A stretch of DNA of 64,000 bases, from assembly GCA_043228905.1 (NCBI GenBank), contig JBHGNT010000009.1, positions 15,996,001 to 16,060,000 on the forward strand. The letters are read 5' to 3'. Shown piece after piece: positions 9,882 through 20,805 of this stretch. A model generated the notes under the pieces. It saw only the letters and a program-made list of their open reading frames with translations. It ran no database searches and had not been told where the DNA came from. The translations under genes and the position numbers were made by a program. Each line of letters starts with the position of its first letter. Positions within the stretch are counted from its first letter, which is position 1. This DNA is from Azolla caroliniana. Its lineage: Eukaryota > Polypodiophyta.

Positions 9882-11480
9882 TTATGAAAGATTTGAAGCC
9901 TCCTCTTTAGGAGAACATAAGCTTGGAAATCTAGTAAAATCATCTATAAAAGAGATGAATCCTTTGTTGCCATCCAATCGAATAGTTAGCATTGGTTCAC
10001 ATAGACTAGAATGAATTGATTGCAATGGTCTCTCCGTTTTGTTATATTGTGTGGAAACTTTCACTTTGTTGATATTGTTTTCCATAAATGTATCCTTCAC
10101 ATAAGAACATGTATTTACGGAGTTGTTGGAATGCCTTCAAAATAGTTCATGGATTTTAGTTCAAAGTGATAATTTCAAAGAAGTAGAGGATCAATGATGA
10201 GGTTTCCTTATGGTGTATGGGCTTGGGTTGATGTTTGATATCTTATTTGATGAGGGTACAGACGACCAAGTTTTGGGCATGAAGTTTGAGGATTCCTCTA
10301 GTTGGTAATTGATGTCATATTATTGCACAATTGAAGTGAAAATTTATTATGGTCCATTACTTGTGGCTTCACTTACAACATAATAGACATTTAGAATGTT
10401 AACTGGCTTTATTTTATTTATTGATAGGGTCACTCCTCCTTTACTAATGGTTGTTTTCATGCCATTGCCTCCAAACCCAACTTCTACTACTTATGGAAGA
10501 GCTTTGTAGTTGTGTTAGAGGTTCTCATTGTGCGTTGCATAGTATCAAAGAACAAATGTTCTCAACTTGCACCGTGTTTGGTGGACCCAATTATGATTTT
10601 ATTTCTTGCTTTCTTATTGCATCATTTCTTTTTCTATCTTCTACTTCACATATGAATGCTTGAATGAAGTTATTATTGTTTTCTTTGTGGTTCCAATTTC
10701 TTGTGAAGAAAAACTTCGTCCTTTAATTCCTCTTTGATCACATTGCTTCTTTCTAAATGGATGTTCAATATGAGCACATTTGTTGCAATGTCGACGAATG
10801 ATTGTATTTGTTGTGATTTCTACCAATCGTCGTAGAGGAAAATCATTCCTCATGGGTAACTTTTGGATTTTCAATTCGTGATAATTGCCTTTGTGATGTT
10901 TCATTGATGTTGCCATAGCCATATGACTAACTTCAAAGAGGTCATTTGGTCTCTTTTGTCACAATTCATCACGTTTGATTTTTTTTCTATTAGATTATTT
11001 ATATTGAGATTCGTTTTCATCACCGTAAATACTTAATCCTTATGACGGTGATAAAACATGAGAGTAATGCACCTATGAGCTTTTCACATTTTGCTATCTC
11101 ATCAATAATGTTACGCACCATGATTGCAACATCTAACTTGTCTTTGCTAATAAAAAATGAAGATGTTAATAGATTCTACTTCACGCATCTCCATGTTCAT
11201 CAATATTCGATATGAGAAGATTTTAGTGGTAGAGTCAAAGGGCCGGTGTAATTGATTCAAGTATCCCCACATTGCTTCAATCACTTAGATGCATTATTAT
11301 CTCTATCCTTGCATCTAGCTAAGGTCTTTACTTTTCTACTCACGATGTGCCTGAACCCATTTACAATTTCTTTGAGATTTGTTATCTCTAGATATGTTCT
11401 CATTTTCCCCATTCAAAAATCGTGCAATGTGAGTTTCTCCACCCACCACATTTCCCCATTGCTCGTGCACAAATAGGTAT
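9882..11480 (-). mobile_element. Degenerate Copia gag/integrase relic
   Basis: The minus strand at 9882-10100 encodes NKTERPLQSIHSSLCEPM followed by ISFIDDFTRF, the Copia integrase N-terminal signature with its first catalytic aspartate region. The minus strand at 10641-10922 holds HCNKCAHIEHPFRKKQC, a decayed CCHC zinc-knuckle. Order and spacing fit gag-protease-integrase. No LTRs, RT or RNase H were found, and stops and shifts are frequent. Confidence 0.6.
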
Positions 11481-12394
11481 CAAGCCTTTATCCAAAGGTG
11501 GAGATTAAGTAATGAAAAGATAAATTGCAAAATTATGAATATGAAAATACTAAGTGCGGAGCGTGCATCGTGCACTCAGCATAACAATGGTCAAGGTGTG
11601 CCACTAACTAGATTTGAGCATTGCAAAATTACACTAATAAAAATAATGAAAGAGGATTAGCTTATTTCCCAGCTGAATCGTGTCAAGAGGTTAAGTTGGT
11701 GCTATTTATGATGCCAAAACCAAAGAGGAGATTGCAGCCAAATTACAAGTGGCCATCCTCTGCATATACTCAAAAATAGTCTAGAATCCTAGAGAATCCA
11801 AAATTAGTGAAAATGGCAAGCACAGATATACCGAACTAATCTCGAGGATAAGCTGATCTGAGCTCATCAACAAGTACAAAGATGTCTTTTGCAAGGCACC
11901 TAAAATGGGGCTAGTCTCAACTGTGATGGTTAATTAATTATTCCCCAAAAAATTGATGGAAAGCTTTTAAGAGTTGTGTTCTGATCCTAGATGGCACACA
12001 CGCTTCTGATTGCCTCGAACAAAAGGGTGGAAAGCTTAGGAATTGCGTGAAGACTAGTGAAAGTCCGTCACGAGGAAACCCCAAAGAAAGGGAAAAAGAA
12101 AACTTGCTACTTCTTATCAAACAGCACAATGACATTTGTGATTATCCACATTAAAACCCACATCTTGAATTTAAATCCCATATGTTTCCTTGCCAAATTA
12201 AATATACCCTCATTTTTTTCTCTATGTATGATGCAAAGAAAATAGATAAATAGACATAGCAAGGTTCCAACTGGGGTTGGAATCTCTCTATTTTATGATT
12301 TTCATGCTGCAATGTAAACGAGCCACCAAAGAGAGGAAGAGATTCATCTCTTGTATATTGAAAGAAGATTGATTGATGTAAAACATTGAAAGTA
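11481..12394. other. Spacer and MYB gene 3' flank
   Basis: This AT-rich stretch lies downstream of the MYB stop codon at 12395-12397 (minus). The part nearest the gene probably holds its 3' UTR. No other coding or repeat feature is recognised. Confidence 0.4.
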
Positions 12395-15371
12395 CTACAT
12401 GGCAAGAGGAGGCCTCTTGTATGGAACAAATCCAGCACCACTATATCTTGAACATGCTATTGGTCTAGAAATCATTTGATTTCCATCAGGTTTTGCTTTT
12501 GCTTTTGTTCTCATATTAGTAAAGGCTGATCTATCATTCCCTGGTCTATTCTCTTGAAACATGAGAGAAAATGGCAAAGTGGGTCTGTTATCAATCTCAT
12601 GGGAATCCCTTTCTCTGTGTTCTTCATTGTTACTGCTTATACCTACTCCAATTGAATTATCGACCTCAGGTGATACTTGACTTTGCAGGGTTGATCTAAA
12701 ATTACATACATACTCATCACTCACTCTTCCACCATCATCAAACACACTGGACCTTTTGAGCCTCTTTGTCACTGATGGTTCATCGGAACTAGTTCTACCA
12801 CAACATGATAAATTTCTGGTGCCTGAGGCCATGTCAAAGCGTTGATCAGAGCTAGAATCCTCGGCATTACGATGCTCATTCTCACTATTCCTTTGGGCAC
12901 TGCATTTACTATTATTAACATTATCATTATTATTGCCCATCACCTTTCTCGAGTTGCATGTAGTCGCTGGCAATTGAGGCCTAAAAGAGCCCATAAGAGC
13001 TGTTGGGCTATACAACAAGTTCACATTGTTGTTAAAACCAGATAAAGAACTATGCATGGATGACCAGGCTGATGCTATAAAAGCATGAGAGGCAGCATGA
13101 TCAAAAGCATTCATATCATCACCATCAACATCACCATCCTTGGACGTGGCATATTGACCGAAACTGTATGGCCAATACATTGGAAATGGCATCATAGAGT
13201 TTAAAGCAGGTAGATATGATTGGCTTGGAAACTGTTGCGATGTCTGTGATTCCATAGAAATGCTAGTAGAATTTGCTGCATTAGGTGTTTGGCCATCCTC
13301 ATCACAGTCAAGATTGGAAGTTACAGATTGATGAACAAGTTCCGTTTCATCATCGGATACGCCAGATTTGGTGTTGCTAATGGGTTGCAGTATAGTGCTA
13401 GAGATCTCCCCGGCTTCCATTGACATGTGATCTGTTCCCGTTGAAACCTCTGACTTAGGAGAATATTCACTTTCATTCTCCGGAATGACAAAACTTTTAC
13501 CGAATAACCGGAGTTTTGTTTCAGTTAATCCAGTTATTTCTTTTAGTACCTAGTACATAGCAACAAATTGTACTTTTAAGAGTTTTTCATCTTCAATTAC
13601 TATGAAAAAACAGGCAGGTCTCATGAGACCAAGCCATCTTATTAATATGCAACTATTCTCAATACATTCTCCTAAATCAAGATCTCTATGCTACCATGGT
13701 AAAACAAAAATAAAAACATTAGAACCAAATAGAAATTACTAATCATGCTTGAAAACAAAGTACAAAATTTTAAGTCATTAATTGAGCAATGAACCATGCT
13801 TTAGTCAATCTTACTTTTGTTAACAAATATATAAAAGGCATTTGCACATTGAAGACAAACCTCAATAGGTGATGAGTCTGTGTCTTCAACTAATCGATAA
13901 GGCGTTGAGTGTGAATTCCCTTCTTTACGAGGATATGGGTGATTTGATCGTCTTTTTGGACGTGGTGGTGGTATTTCAATCTCTCCCGAGCTTCCATGAT
14001 TTATTGAACACCCACCTATTGCACTCTCTCTCTCCATCTAAATACACAGAAATCATATCAAAGAAGAGGATGTCAGTTCTGAAACACTGGTAGTTCTAGC
14101 ACACAAGCAATGGCTAGGATCCATATCTTATAAAACAGAAACTTGAATCCAATATCCAATGATGTTTCTCCATTCTTATGTTAAGCAAAAGGGAACATAA
14201 GAGTATGTGTTATACTGGTGCCTAATTAATTTGTGCTTGAAAAACTTGAAGACAAAATGATTTGATGTTTCTAATAAGGCTAATATAAAGAATTTCCTCT
14301 TAGTTGCTTCAAAATCTGACTAACCGAAGCTTCATTTGATCGAGGAGAGAAGTAAAATATCTTCATAAAAGATTATTTGTCCAAATCTTTTAAGGGCTAT
14401 GAGGAGTTTCATTTTGGAATGCTCTGTATTTTCGAAATGCTTAACCAAGTCACATGTATGATTTACTCATTGCTTGAGATTTTTTTAGTAGTTTTTATTG
14501 ATCAATACACACATACACATACATTTATATATAGCATATGAATCATAGTGATTGGAAGAAACCTTTGAGAAGAACTTTTGTGCGTGGCTTCGTATTTGAA
14601 TTGTTGTTTTCGTGCCAATGTGTTCTACACAAGGGTAGATGTAGCACATTCACTTTAAATCCATAAAATGAAATACTTTCACCACATATCATCTCTCCCT
14701 CTCCCTCTCCCTCTCTATTCATGTATCTATCTATCTATCTCCAAATAACTAATATACATACATGCATACCCAAATAACTAACCTTCAATACATCGCCAAG
14801 CGCGACCATAGAGCTTTAATGCTTCCAGGAACTTGTGATGTTCATCTTCTGACCATTTCTCTCTTTGTTTAGAGATGGTGTAAGGTTTCCTAACCTATTT
14901 TTGGATACAAAAAAACAGATCTGTGAGAGGTTTCACAGGGATAGATTTTAAGCTTCACATGAAATTCTGTCTCAAAATTCAAAGAAATGCCCAAGAAACT
15001 TTGCAATTTAAAAACTAACAATATTCAACGATAGGATGTTTGAGGTGGGAAACTCGGAAATACCCCTGGGTCTTTTGAATTTTTTCCATTCCCCGCATTC
15101 TCATTGTTTTCCCATGCCGACACTGGCCCCAAACAGGGTTTGACGAAAGGGCATTTGGGTAAAAACAAGGAGAACTAGGGGGCCTCCAAACTCCGGGGGG
15201 GTATTTCGGAGGGTTTTATTTTCCCTGCATATTAATTTGATGGGATTACTAGATGGATATTTTTACCTTGATTGCGTTATCGTTAGGAGGAGTGGGAAGT
15301 TCAGTTCCTTTGATTTTCATCAGACCATTTACAGAATTCACCATAGACGGAGACGATATTCGGAAACTCAT
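12395..15371 (-). CDS. CCA1/LHY/REVEILLE-type MYB transcription factor
   Basis: This is a nuclear single-MYB (SHAQKFF class) regulator of the circadian-clock clade, whose members bind evening-element DNA. Minus-strand exons: 15267-15371, 14783-14894, 14563-14624, 13861-14037 and 12395-13549. They total 1611 nt, 536 residues plus stop, and are phase-consistent. Exon 1 starts [10 protein letters not shown] and ends NDNAIK. Exon 2 begins [20 protein letters not shown] and gives [11 protein letters not shown]. Exon 3 carries [20 protein letters not shown]. Exon 4 holds [18 protein letters not shown], the conserved proline-rich block after the MYB. The last exon has [26 protein letters not shown] and the C-terminal GFVPYKR box. 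The start is chosen because it joins in phase to VRKPY, as in REVEILLE1/7 proteins. The long last exon is also compatible with LHY/CCA1, so the subgroup is left open. The GC-rich ACGT-motif cluster at 16164-16338 lies upstream. Confidence 0.92.
15050..15217. mobile_element. Fold-back (MITE-like) sequence in MYB intron 1
   Basis: The left arm CTCGGAAATACCCCTGGG and the right arm (complement CCTCCGAAATACCCCCCC) are imperfect inverted repeats around a GC-richer loop. It lies in the first intron (14895-15266) of the MYB gene. It resembles the general layout of the element at 5957-6066 but not its sequence. No target duplication was identified. Confidence 0.45.
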
Positions 15372-15879
15372 AATCCTTCTTTTGTTGGCAGCTTATCTGA
15401 ACAGAATTTTGTAAAAACACAGGGGGGAAAAAAACCAAAGATCAATACAAGACAAGCAAGATGAGGAAATCTTTCTTTTCAAGAATGATCTGAACATGGA
15501 CAGGTACGCAGATCAAGTTTTCAATCCCGTGTTGAAAACGACATGATTTATGTGAAAATCGAGAATGAAAACAGAGAAGAAAGAATAAAATATACCGGGT
15601 CATTTCTGTTTTCCCTTTTTCTGTTCCAATTTGTTTTTTAATTTTACTTTTTTTAGGGTTCCGTTGTCTGGCTCAAAGAAACGAGAGAGAACAAGAACTC
15701 AAAGATTTGGGGAAAACAAGAGAAGGAGAAGGAGAATGGGAATTAGGTGGGGAGGTGCATACCAGAAGGTCGGGATGCCAGATCGATGATGAGAATCGTT
15801 GAGGCCCAAGGAAGGAGGCGACGATGGTGATGGTGAGGATGGAAGGGAGGGGGGGGACAAAGAACAGAAAGATTAAGAG

Positions 15880-16075
15880 CAGCAGAAGAAGAAAAGAACA
15901 GATGAAGATCAGAAGAAGAAGAAGAAGAACAGAAGAACAGATGAAGATCAGAAGAAGAAGAAGAAGAAGAAGAGATTGAGAGAAGAAGAAGAAGAAGAAA
16001 CGAATGGAAATGGAAGCAGAAAGAAACACAGAAGAAGAAGAAGAAGAAGCAGAAGCAGAGGAAAAATAAAAAAGC
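15880..16075. repeat. GAA-rich low-complexity tract
   Basis: This is a run of AGAAGAAGAAG blocks with the interspersed repeat CAGATGAAGATCAGAAG. In the sense of the MYB gene it is a CTT/TTC-rich tract, likely in the 5' UTR or core promoter. Open frames through it encode only serine, phenylalanine and leucine runs and are not credible proteins. Confidence 0.8.
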
Positions 16076-16163
16076 GAAATGAAAAATATAAAAACGAAAA
16101 ATAAAAATCTGGAGGAAGAAAAAAAAGGGCCGAAAAAAAGAGAAAAAGGTAAAAGGCGCTTTT

Positions 16164-16338
16164 GCCACGTCAGATCCCGAGCCGCGAAAAAGCGCCCGCA
16201 CTTCAGCCGTCCGATCCAGCCCGCCCCGCCTCGAGATGCCGCCACGTGTGGCTGACGTGGCGGGGGCCCCCCCGCGGAGCAATCCAGGCCATAACAAACT
16301 GCCACGTAGGATGGAGCACTTTTGGAGCCCTGCCACGT
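16164..16338 (-). promoter_or_regulatory. ACGT/G-box cluster in the MYB gene promoter
   Basis: In a GC-rich patch about 0.8-1.0 kb upstream of the MYB start codon there are five ACGT cores: GCCACGTCAG (16164), CCGCCACGTGTGG with a full CACGTG (16243-16248), TGACGTGG (16253-16260), GCCACGTAGG (16301) and GCCACGTCAT (16332). Such motifs bind bZIP and bHLH (PIF/HY5/ABF-type) factors in plants. Their role here is inferred from position. Confidence 0.6.
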
Positions 16339-16379
16339 CATCAGGAATTTCGCTTTTTGTTGTGCACCACATGAAATGA

Positions 16380-16382
<3 letters not shown>

Positions 16383-16450
<68 letters not shown>
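16383..16450. repeat. (TC)n microsatellite
   Basis: An uninterrupted TC dinucleotide run of about 34 units, followed by a short TG run. A (GA)n run of about 20 units follows at 16657-16697, so the two complementary tracts could pair across about 200 bases. Confidence 0.95.
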
Positions 16451-16452
<2 letters not shown>

Positions 16453-16652
16453 TTTTCTTATGTGTGTGTGTGTGGGGGGAGGGTGTGGATATTTTTGTGG
16501 CTTCTCTTTGCCACCATTTGTCCATTCCTTTTTTTATGGGGCCTCGACCTTATCCGCCGCATCGACCACACGTTCTCTCTTTCTCAACCTCTCGCACATA
16601 TATACCCACTCTCGCTACATCTGCTTGCCTCCGTGTTGTGTACATGTGTGTG

Positions 16653-16697
<45 letters not shown>

Positions 16698-16874
16698 ATC
16701 CACATGCAATCAATGCACATGCACTACGTACTTTCTGGGTCCCGCTCCTCCCTCCCCCCCAACAAATGTATAAAACATCGGCACCATTGGTATTTGCATA
16801 TTTGACCCGCAAATGAGTACTAAGCATACATGCGCACGCAAATGTCCGTTCGCCCACCTGCCCATCTGAATGAT

Positions 16875-17125
16875 TGCCTACCTCTACCTCTACCTCAACT
16901 CGTAAACATGGAGCCCCACCTGATGGCCCATATGTCTCCCTTACAAACATGCACCAATGCATTATTCGTTGTCATCATCTCTGTAGTTATGATAAGGGAG
17001 GGAAGTTGAGGTGCTTCATGCTCATTGCCTCAACCTCAATTCATAAAAGTGGGACCTGATCTCACGGCCTATTTGTCTCCCTTGTAAATGTGCAACATGT
17101 GTTAGTTGTCATCATCCCCATAGTT
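16875..17125. repeat. Diverged tandem duplication (~125 bp unit)
   Basis: Two adjacent blocks share the order CCTCAACxxxxxAAA, GxxCCACCTGAT/GGACCTGATCTC, GGCC, ATxTGTCTCCCTT, then TTxGTTGTCATCATC and TAGTTAT. The second block is offset by roughly 125-130 bases. Nothing coding is seen. Confidence 0.5.
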
Positions 17126-19320
17126 ATAAATGACATTTGATGGAAGATGTGTGTTACCTTAATGCATTTGCTTCATTGCCAGGAATGTTGTTGGACATCA
17201 TGCATCCCGTATGTCAATATATGGTCTTTGATTTTTTTTGTTATCTACCATTGGTCGTGGTTCTAGTGATCGGTTGCCTTTTGGCATAAAGGTCTTCCCC
17301 GAATATTGGTTTCATATTTGTAAGTGTAAGATACATATTAAATAACACTTCAATTACTATGTGTTTACCTACTTGTATCCTCTCTAAGGTCGTACTAATA
17401 ATTCAATTTACACATCATCGTTGATCAAGATGGTATATTGTGCACAATTTTTCTTCAAGTTACATTATTAATGAGAGCCTCACATATGAAGTGGGAATAA
17501 GCCATACGTTTCTCATGATTCATCCATTATTAGGATACATGTAGAGACAAAGAATACCCTCATCCAAAGAGTGCGAAAGGCGACAATGAAGTGGATATGA
17601 TATACTACCATATCATGTCTTTTGTATATATGGGATGATTCTCTTGACCCTTTCTTTTAGTTTATCCATTCAAAAGCAATAAATAACCTCTTCTAAAGGC
17701 GACTTTTCAACAACATTTTGATGTCTTAAATGAAATGTATGTAGCGTTTTTTTTTTTATCAACAAGTTGGATCGATTTATTTGTGTTTTGGGTAAAGCAT
17801 GTATGTAAGAGAACAACGGTTCTCAAAACTTGTCATGAATATGAAAATATAACTAGAGAATTATTATAGATTTTTTTTTAAAGCATGATAGCATAAGATG
17901 GTGTTGACGTTTGTTTCATATTGATCAAGGTATTAGTATAAGAATAATTACTATAAGAAAATAGAAAATAGAAATATGTCTCGAATAGAACAAAAGAAAA
18001 TTGTGCTAAAGGGGGTTTATGGTCTTCAAGATATGTAACCCGTATACTAGATGTTATCACCAAGGTCTCCATCCCATTATCACGTGACTTATTGTGAATG
18101 TTCATGACTACACACCAACATCTAAATCGTAGCGTGAATTAATTTCCAAAGTTATGTCAATTTTATTAAGAGGATTGGTCTCGAGTGCTTGTCGCCAACC
18201 ACATACTACGCATAGAATTTGTCGAAATATGTTTGATGAGTTGGAAGTGAAGAAATATTATTTCTTTTGTACCAGGTTGAACGTTTACAAATAGTCAAAA
18301 AAATCCATGAATATAATTTTGTTGGAGGAAGTAAGAGGTGTTTGATTAAATGAGATTTTTGGCAATTAAAGGGAGAGGTTGAAGGGTTAGAATTCTTCGG
18401 GAGACATTGTCTCATCTAGGAATTTAGCAAGGCATTTATAAAAAGAAAACACATCATACCATGGGCTCAAATGATGAGCAAGAAACCACGGGAACCAATC
18501 GGGTGGCACCCATGTAAATGATCATTTGCGACATCTTCAATCACCTTACCTATAGTAAAAATGAGAACCAGTTTAGCTCTTACCTTCAACAAAATTTAGT
18601 TTCCTTCAATTTTGTTACGTGGAGACTAGTGAATGACCGTGGGAATAAGTAAACATAATCCTTGTGCATTTATTGCTATGCATATGGGGCATTTGTCCAC
18701 CACTTATGTCGAGTGGGTGTTCCATTTATTACTTCCCCACTATTGACCATTGGGGTCAATGACCATGATTAGAGAGCTCTTGTAAAACACATAGACAATA
18801 CGTGGTGACCATGACATGTCGCTCATCTTGTAGTGGGTGAGCGTAATGTATGTCATTCAAATTTGTTGACTCTATTTCCATTATCAACAACCCCCTCCTC
18901 ACGAGTCACATGTATGCATGCCACCACTAGAAATATAGCACCTTGGGTTCATGGAGTTTTTTACCACGCAACACTAGGAAAACTGTGTGAAGCTATGTGT
19001 GGTTTGTAGAAAACTAGTGTCGACTTTGCATTGGAAGTCAATACCACATGCTAATAATAGCCAATAAATCCTAGTAGTGTGAGTCACAACTTTTGAAATA
19101 AGGAAATACTATTATCCAAAAGGGAGTTCAAAATTCCCCTTGTTGATATTCTAAGAGCAATAAGAGTGAATGAAAGACAACTGTTGAGAATCGAACCCAA
19201 CTTCCCGAATGAAGTGCTTTCACACTAGTAGTGGACACATTGGGCTAGTTTTGTAAATAACAGAAAGGAAAGTTGCCCTAGACTAGTTGGTATTTAAACC
19301 AACCTTTTGTAACTTAATTA
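17126..19320. other. AT-rich intergenic spacer
   Basis: I see no gene or recognisable repeat here. There are short homopolymer tracts and a phrase near 19190 (GAGAATCGAACCCAACTTCCC) of a kind common in dispersed plant repeats. No reading frame has family features. Confidence 0.4.
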
Positions 19321-19367
19321 TTGTTGGATGTAAACATATTTTTCAGTAATACAACTTCTTGTTCTAA

Positions 19368-19421
19368 GCTCTCTCTCTCTCTCTCTCTCTCTCTTCTTCT
19401 TCTTCTTCTTCTTCTTCTTCT
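19368..19421. repeat. Compound (CT)n-(CTT)n microsatellite
   Basis: A run of about 13 CT units passes directly into about 9 CTT units. It lies just beyond the 3' end of the LINE-like pseudogene on the opposite strand. Confidence 0.95.
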
Positions 19422-19533
19422 TTTCGTAAATAATGGCTTTCATTACGAAAGAAAAAACACCACCATGACTAACTTACAACAAACTATAGAACCCCTTCTA
19501 TCTGGGGATCTAAAGAAAACTATGACACCAAAC

Positions 19534-20725
19534 TCAATGCCACCCTACACACCAATTCAAATGGTGAATATGATGATATGTGACCTTGCAGAGTTCTCTC
19601 TCTTCCTGGTTGAGATTTCGTGACTTCTCTAGCACTGTTAATTGCCACAAAAGAAGTCCTTTTAACTTTAGACCATATTTTCTCACCCCCACTTGCGAAT
19701 AAAAAATGAAGGCATTCTGCATATTCCAATTGAACCATAGCCCCCAATACCTCAAGAACTCAATTTTTTTTTGAGAATGAGGCATTGGTTCATTGTTTGC
19801 CATATGTGCAAAAACCCAATTGAAGGAAGATAGACGTACTCCGGTTAGAGACATCCACACTAAACTGATACACCTCCAAAGCATCCTTGCCATCGGGCAG
19901 GAAATAAATCGATGCCTACTATGTTCCAATTCTACCGAACAAAAGAAACACAATCCTTTAGTAATGTTTCTTTTTTTTAATGCATCCCCCAATGGTAAAG
20001 CTCCAATCATAACTCTCCAAACAAATACCTTGGTTCGTAGCGTTAATTGAGAACACCAACTTGCCTTGATCACATGAAGCCACCAAGTAATGGGCTTATG
20101 AAACCCCCATATCGTTATAACCCTTTCTTCCAACCACTTATGTTTGTTAATCAACGTGTGATAAGCAACATTTGTTGAGATCATAGTCAATCTCTTATTT
20201 CCAACAAACCTCCAATCAAGCTCTTGAGATCGCCTATCTAAATAAGGATTTGGCTCATACGAAGATAGTATTTGTTGCAACTTATCCCAAATAAAGGTAT
20301 AACCTTTTGGAATACGAAATGTTGATCTGATTGTTCGAAAAGTCATTAATCTTCTTCGTGACACCAACACAACATCCTTAATTGTTACCAAACCCAATCT
20401 AGCCATCTGATTAAATTGAAAGTTAAAAATTTGCTTACCTTCCCACTTCAACAACCTTGATGTCGCCAAAACCTCCATTTGTAATGAATTGGCAAATCTC
20501 CTTTCTTGTGGGGGATGCCATTCCACAAAATCTAACATACTTTGCCATGATGTCAACAAATGATCAACTATCATAGACCCTGCACATTTGACATCCCTAT
20601 CATAATTAATTACATTCCACCAATTTGCTTCAACCTTCATGTTTCCAAGCTTTATTCCGTTCTTCTCTATAAAGTATGCCACCATTTCTGTCCAAGGTTG
20701 TACACCTTCAAACATAAATCGAATG
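19534..20725 (-). pseudogene. Plant LINE C-terminal region (zf-RVT type), degenerate
   Basis: The minus strand keeps an open frame of about 400 codons with motifs typical of the C-terminus of plant L1-like non-LTR retrotransposons. It has FEGVQPWTEMVAYF, then WDKLQQILSS, then TKVFVWRVMIGALPLGDALK followed by GLCFFCSVELEHSRHRFISC. The last is the zinc-binding domain found after the reverse transcriptase. RT and endonuclease domains are absent, cut off at the microsatellite at 20731. It belongs to a different LINE lineage from the copies at 39796 and 29655. A host gene derived from this domain is less likely because no intron or start is visible. Confidence 0.65.
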
Positions 20726-20729
20726 AAAA

Positions 20730-20730
<1 letters not shown>

Positions 20731-20801
<71 letters not shown>
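20731..20801. repeat. (CT)n-(AT)n compound microsatellite
   Basis: About 16 CT units are followed by about 18 AT units. It marks the junction between the LINE-like pseudogene and the Copia element that begins near 20802. Confidence 0.95.

Positions 20802-20805
<4 letters not shown>

Noticed and set aside
15673-16525. Two long overlapping minus-strand open frames rich in Ser, Phe, Leu and Arg
   Set aside because: They arise from GAA/CTT and CT microsatellites. There is no family motif, and they overlap the MYB promoter and 5' UTR.
16322-16962. Several open frames reading (LS)n or (ER)n
   Set aside because: These are dinucleotide repeats translated in different frames, with no conserved flanks.
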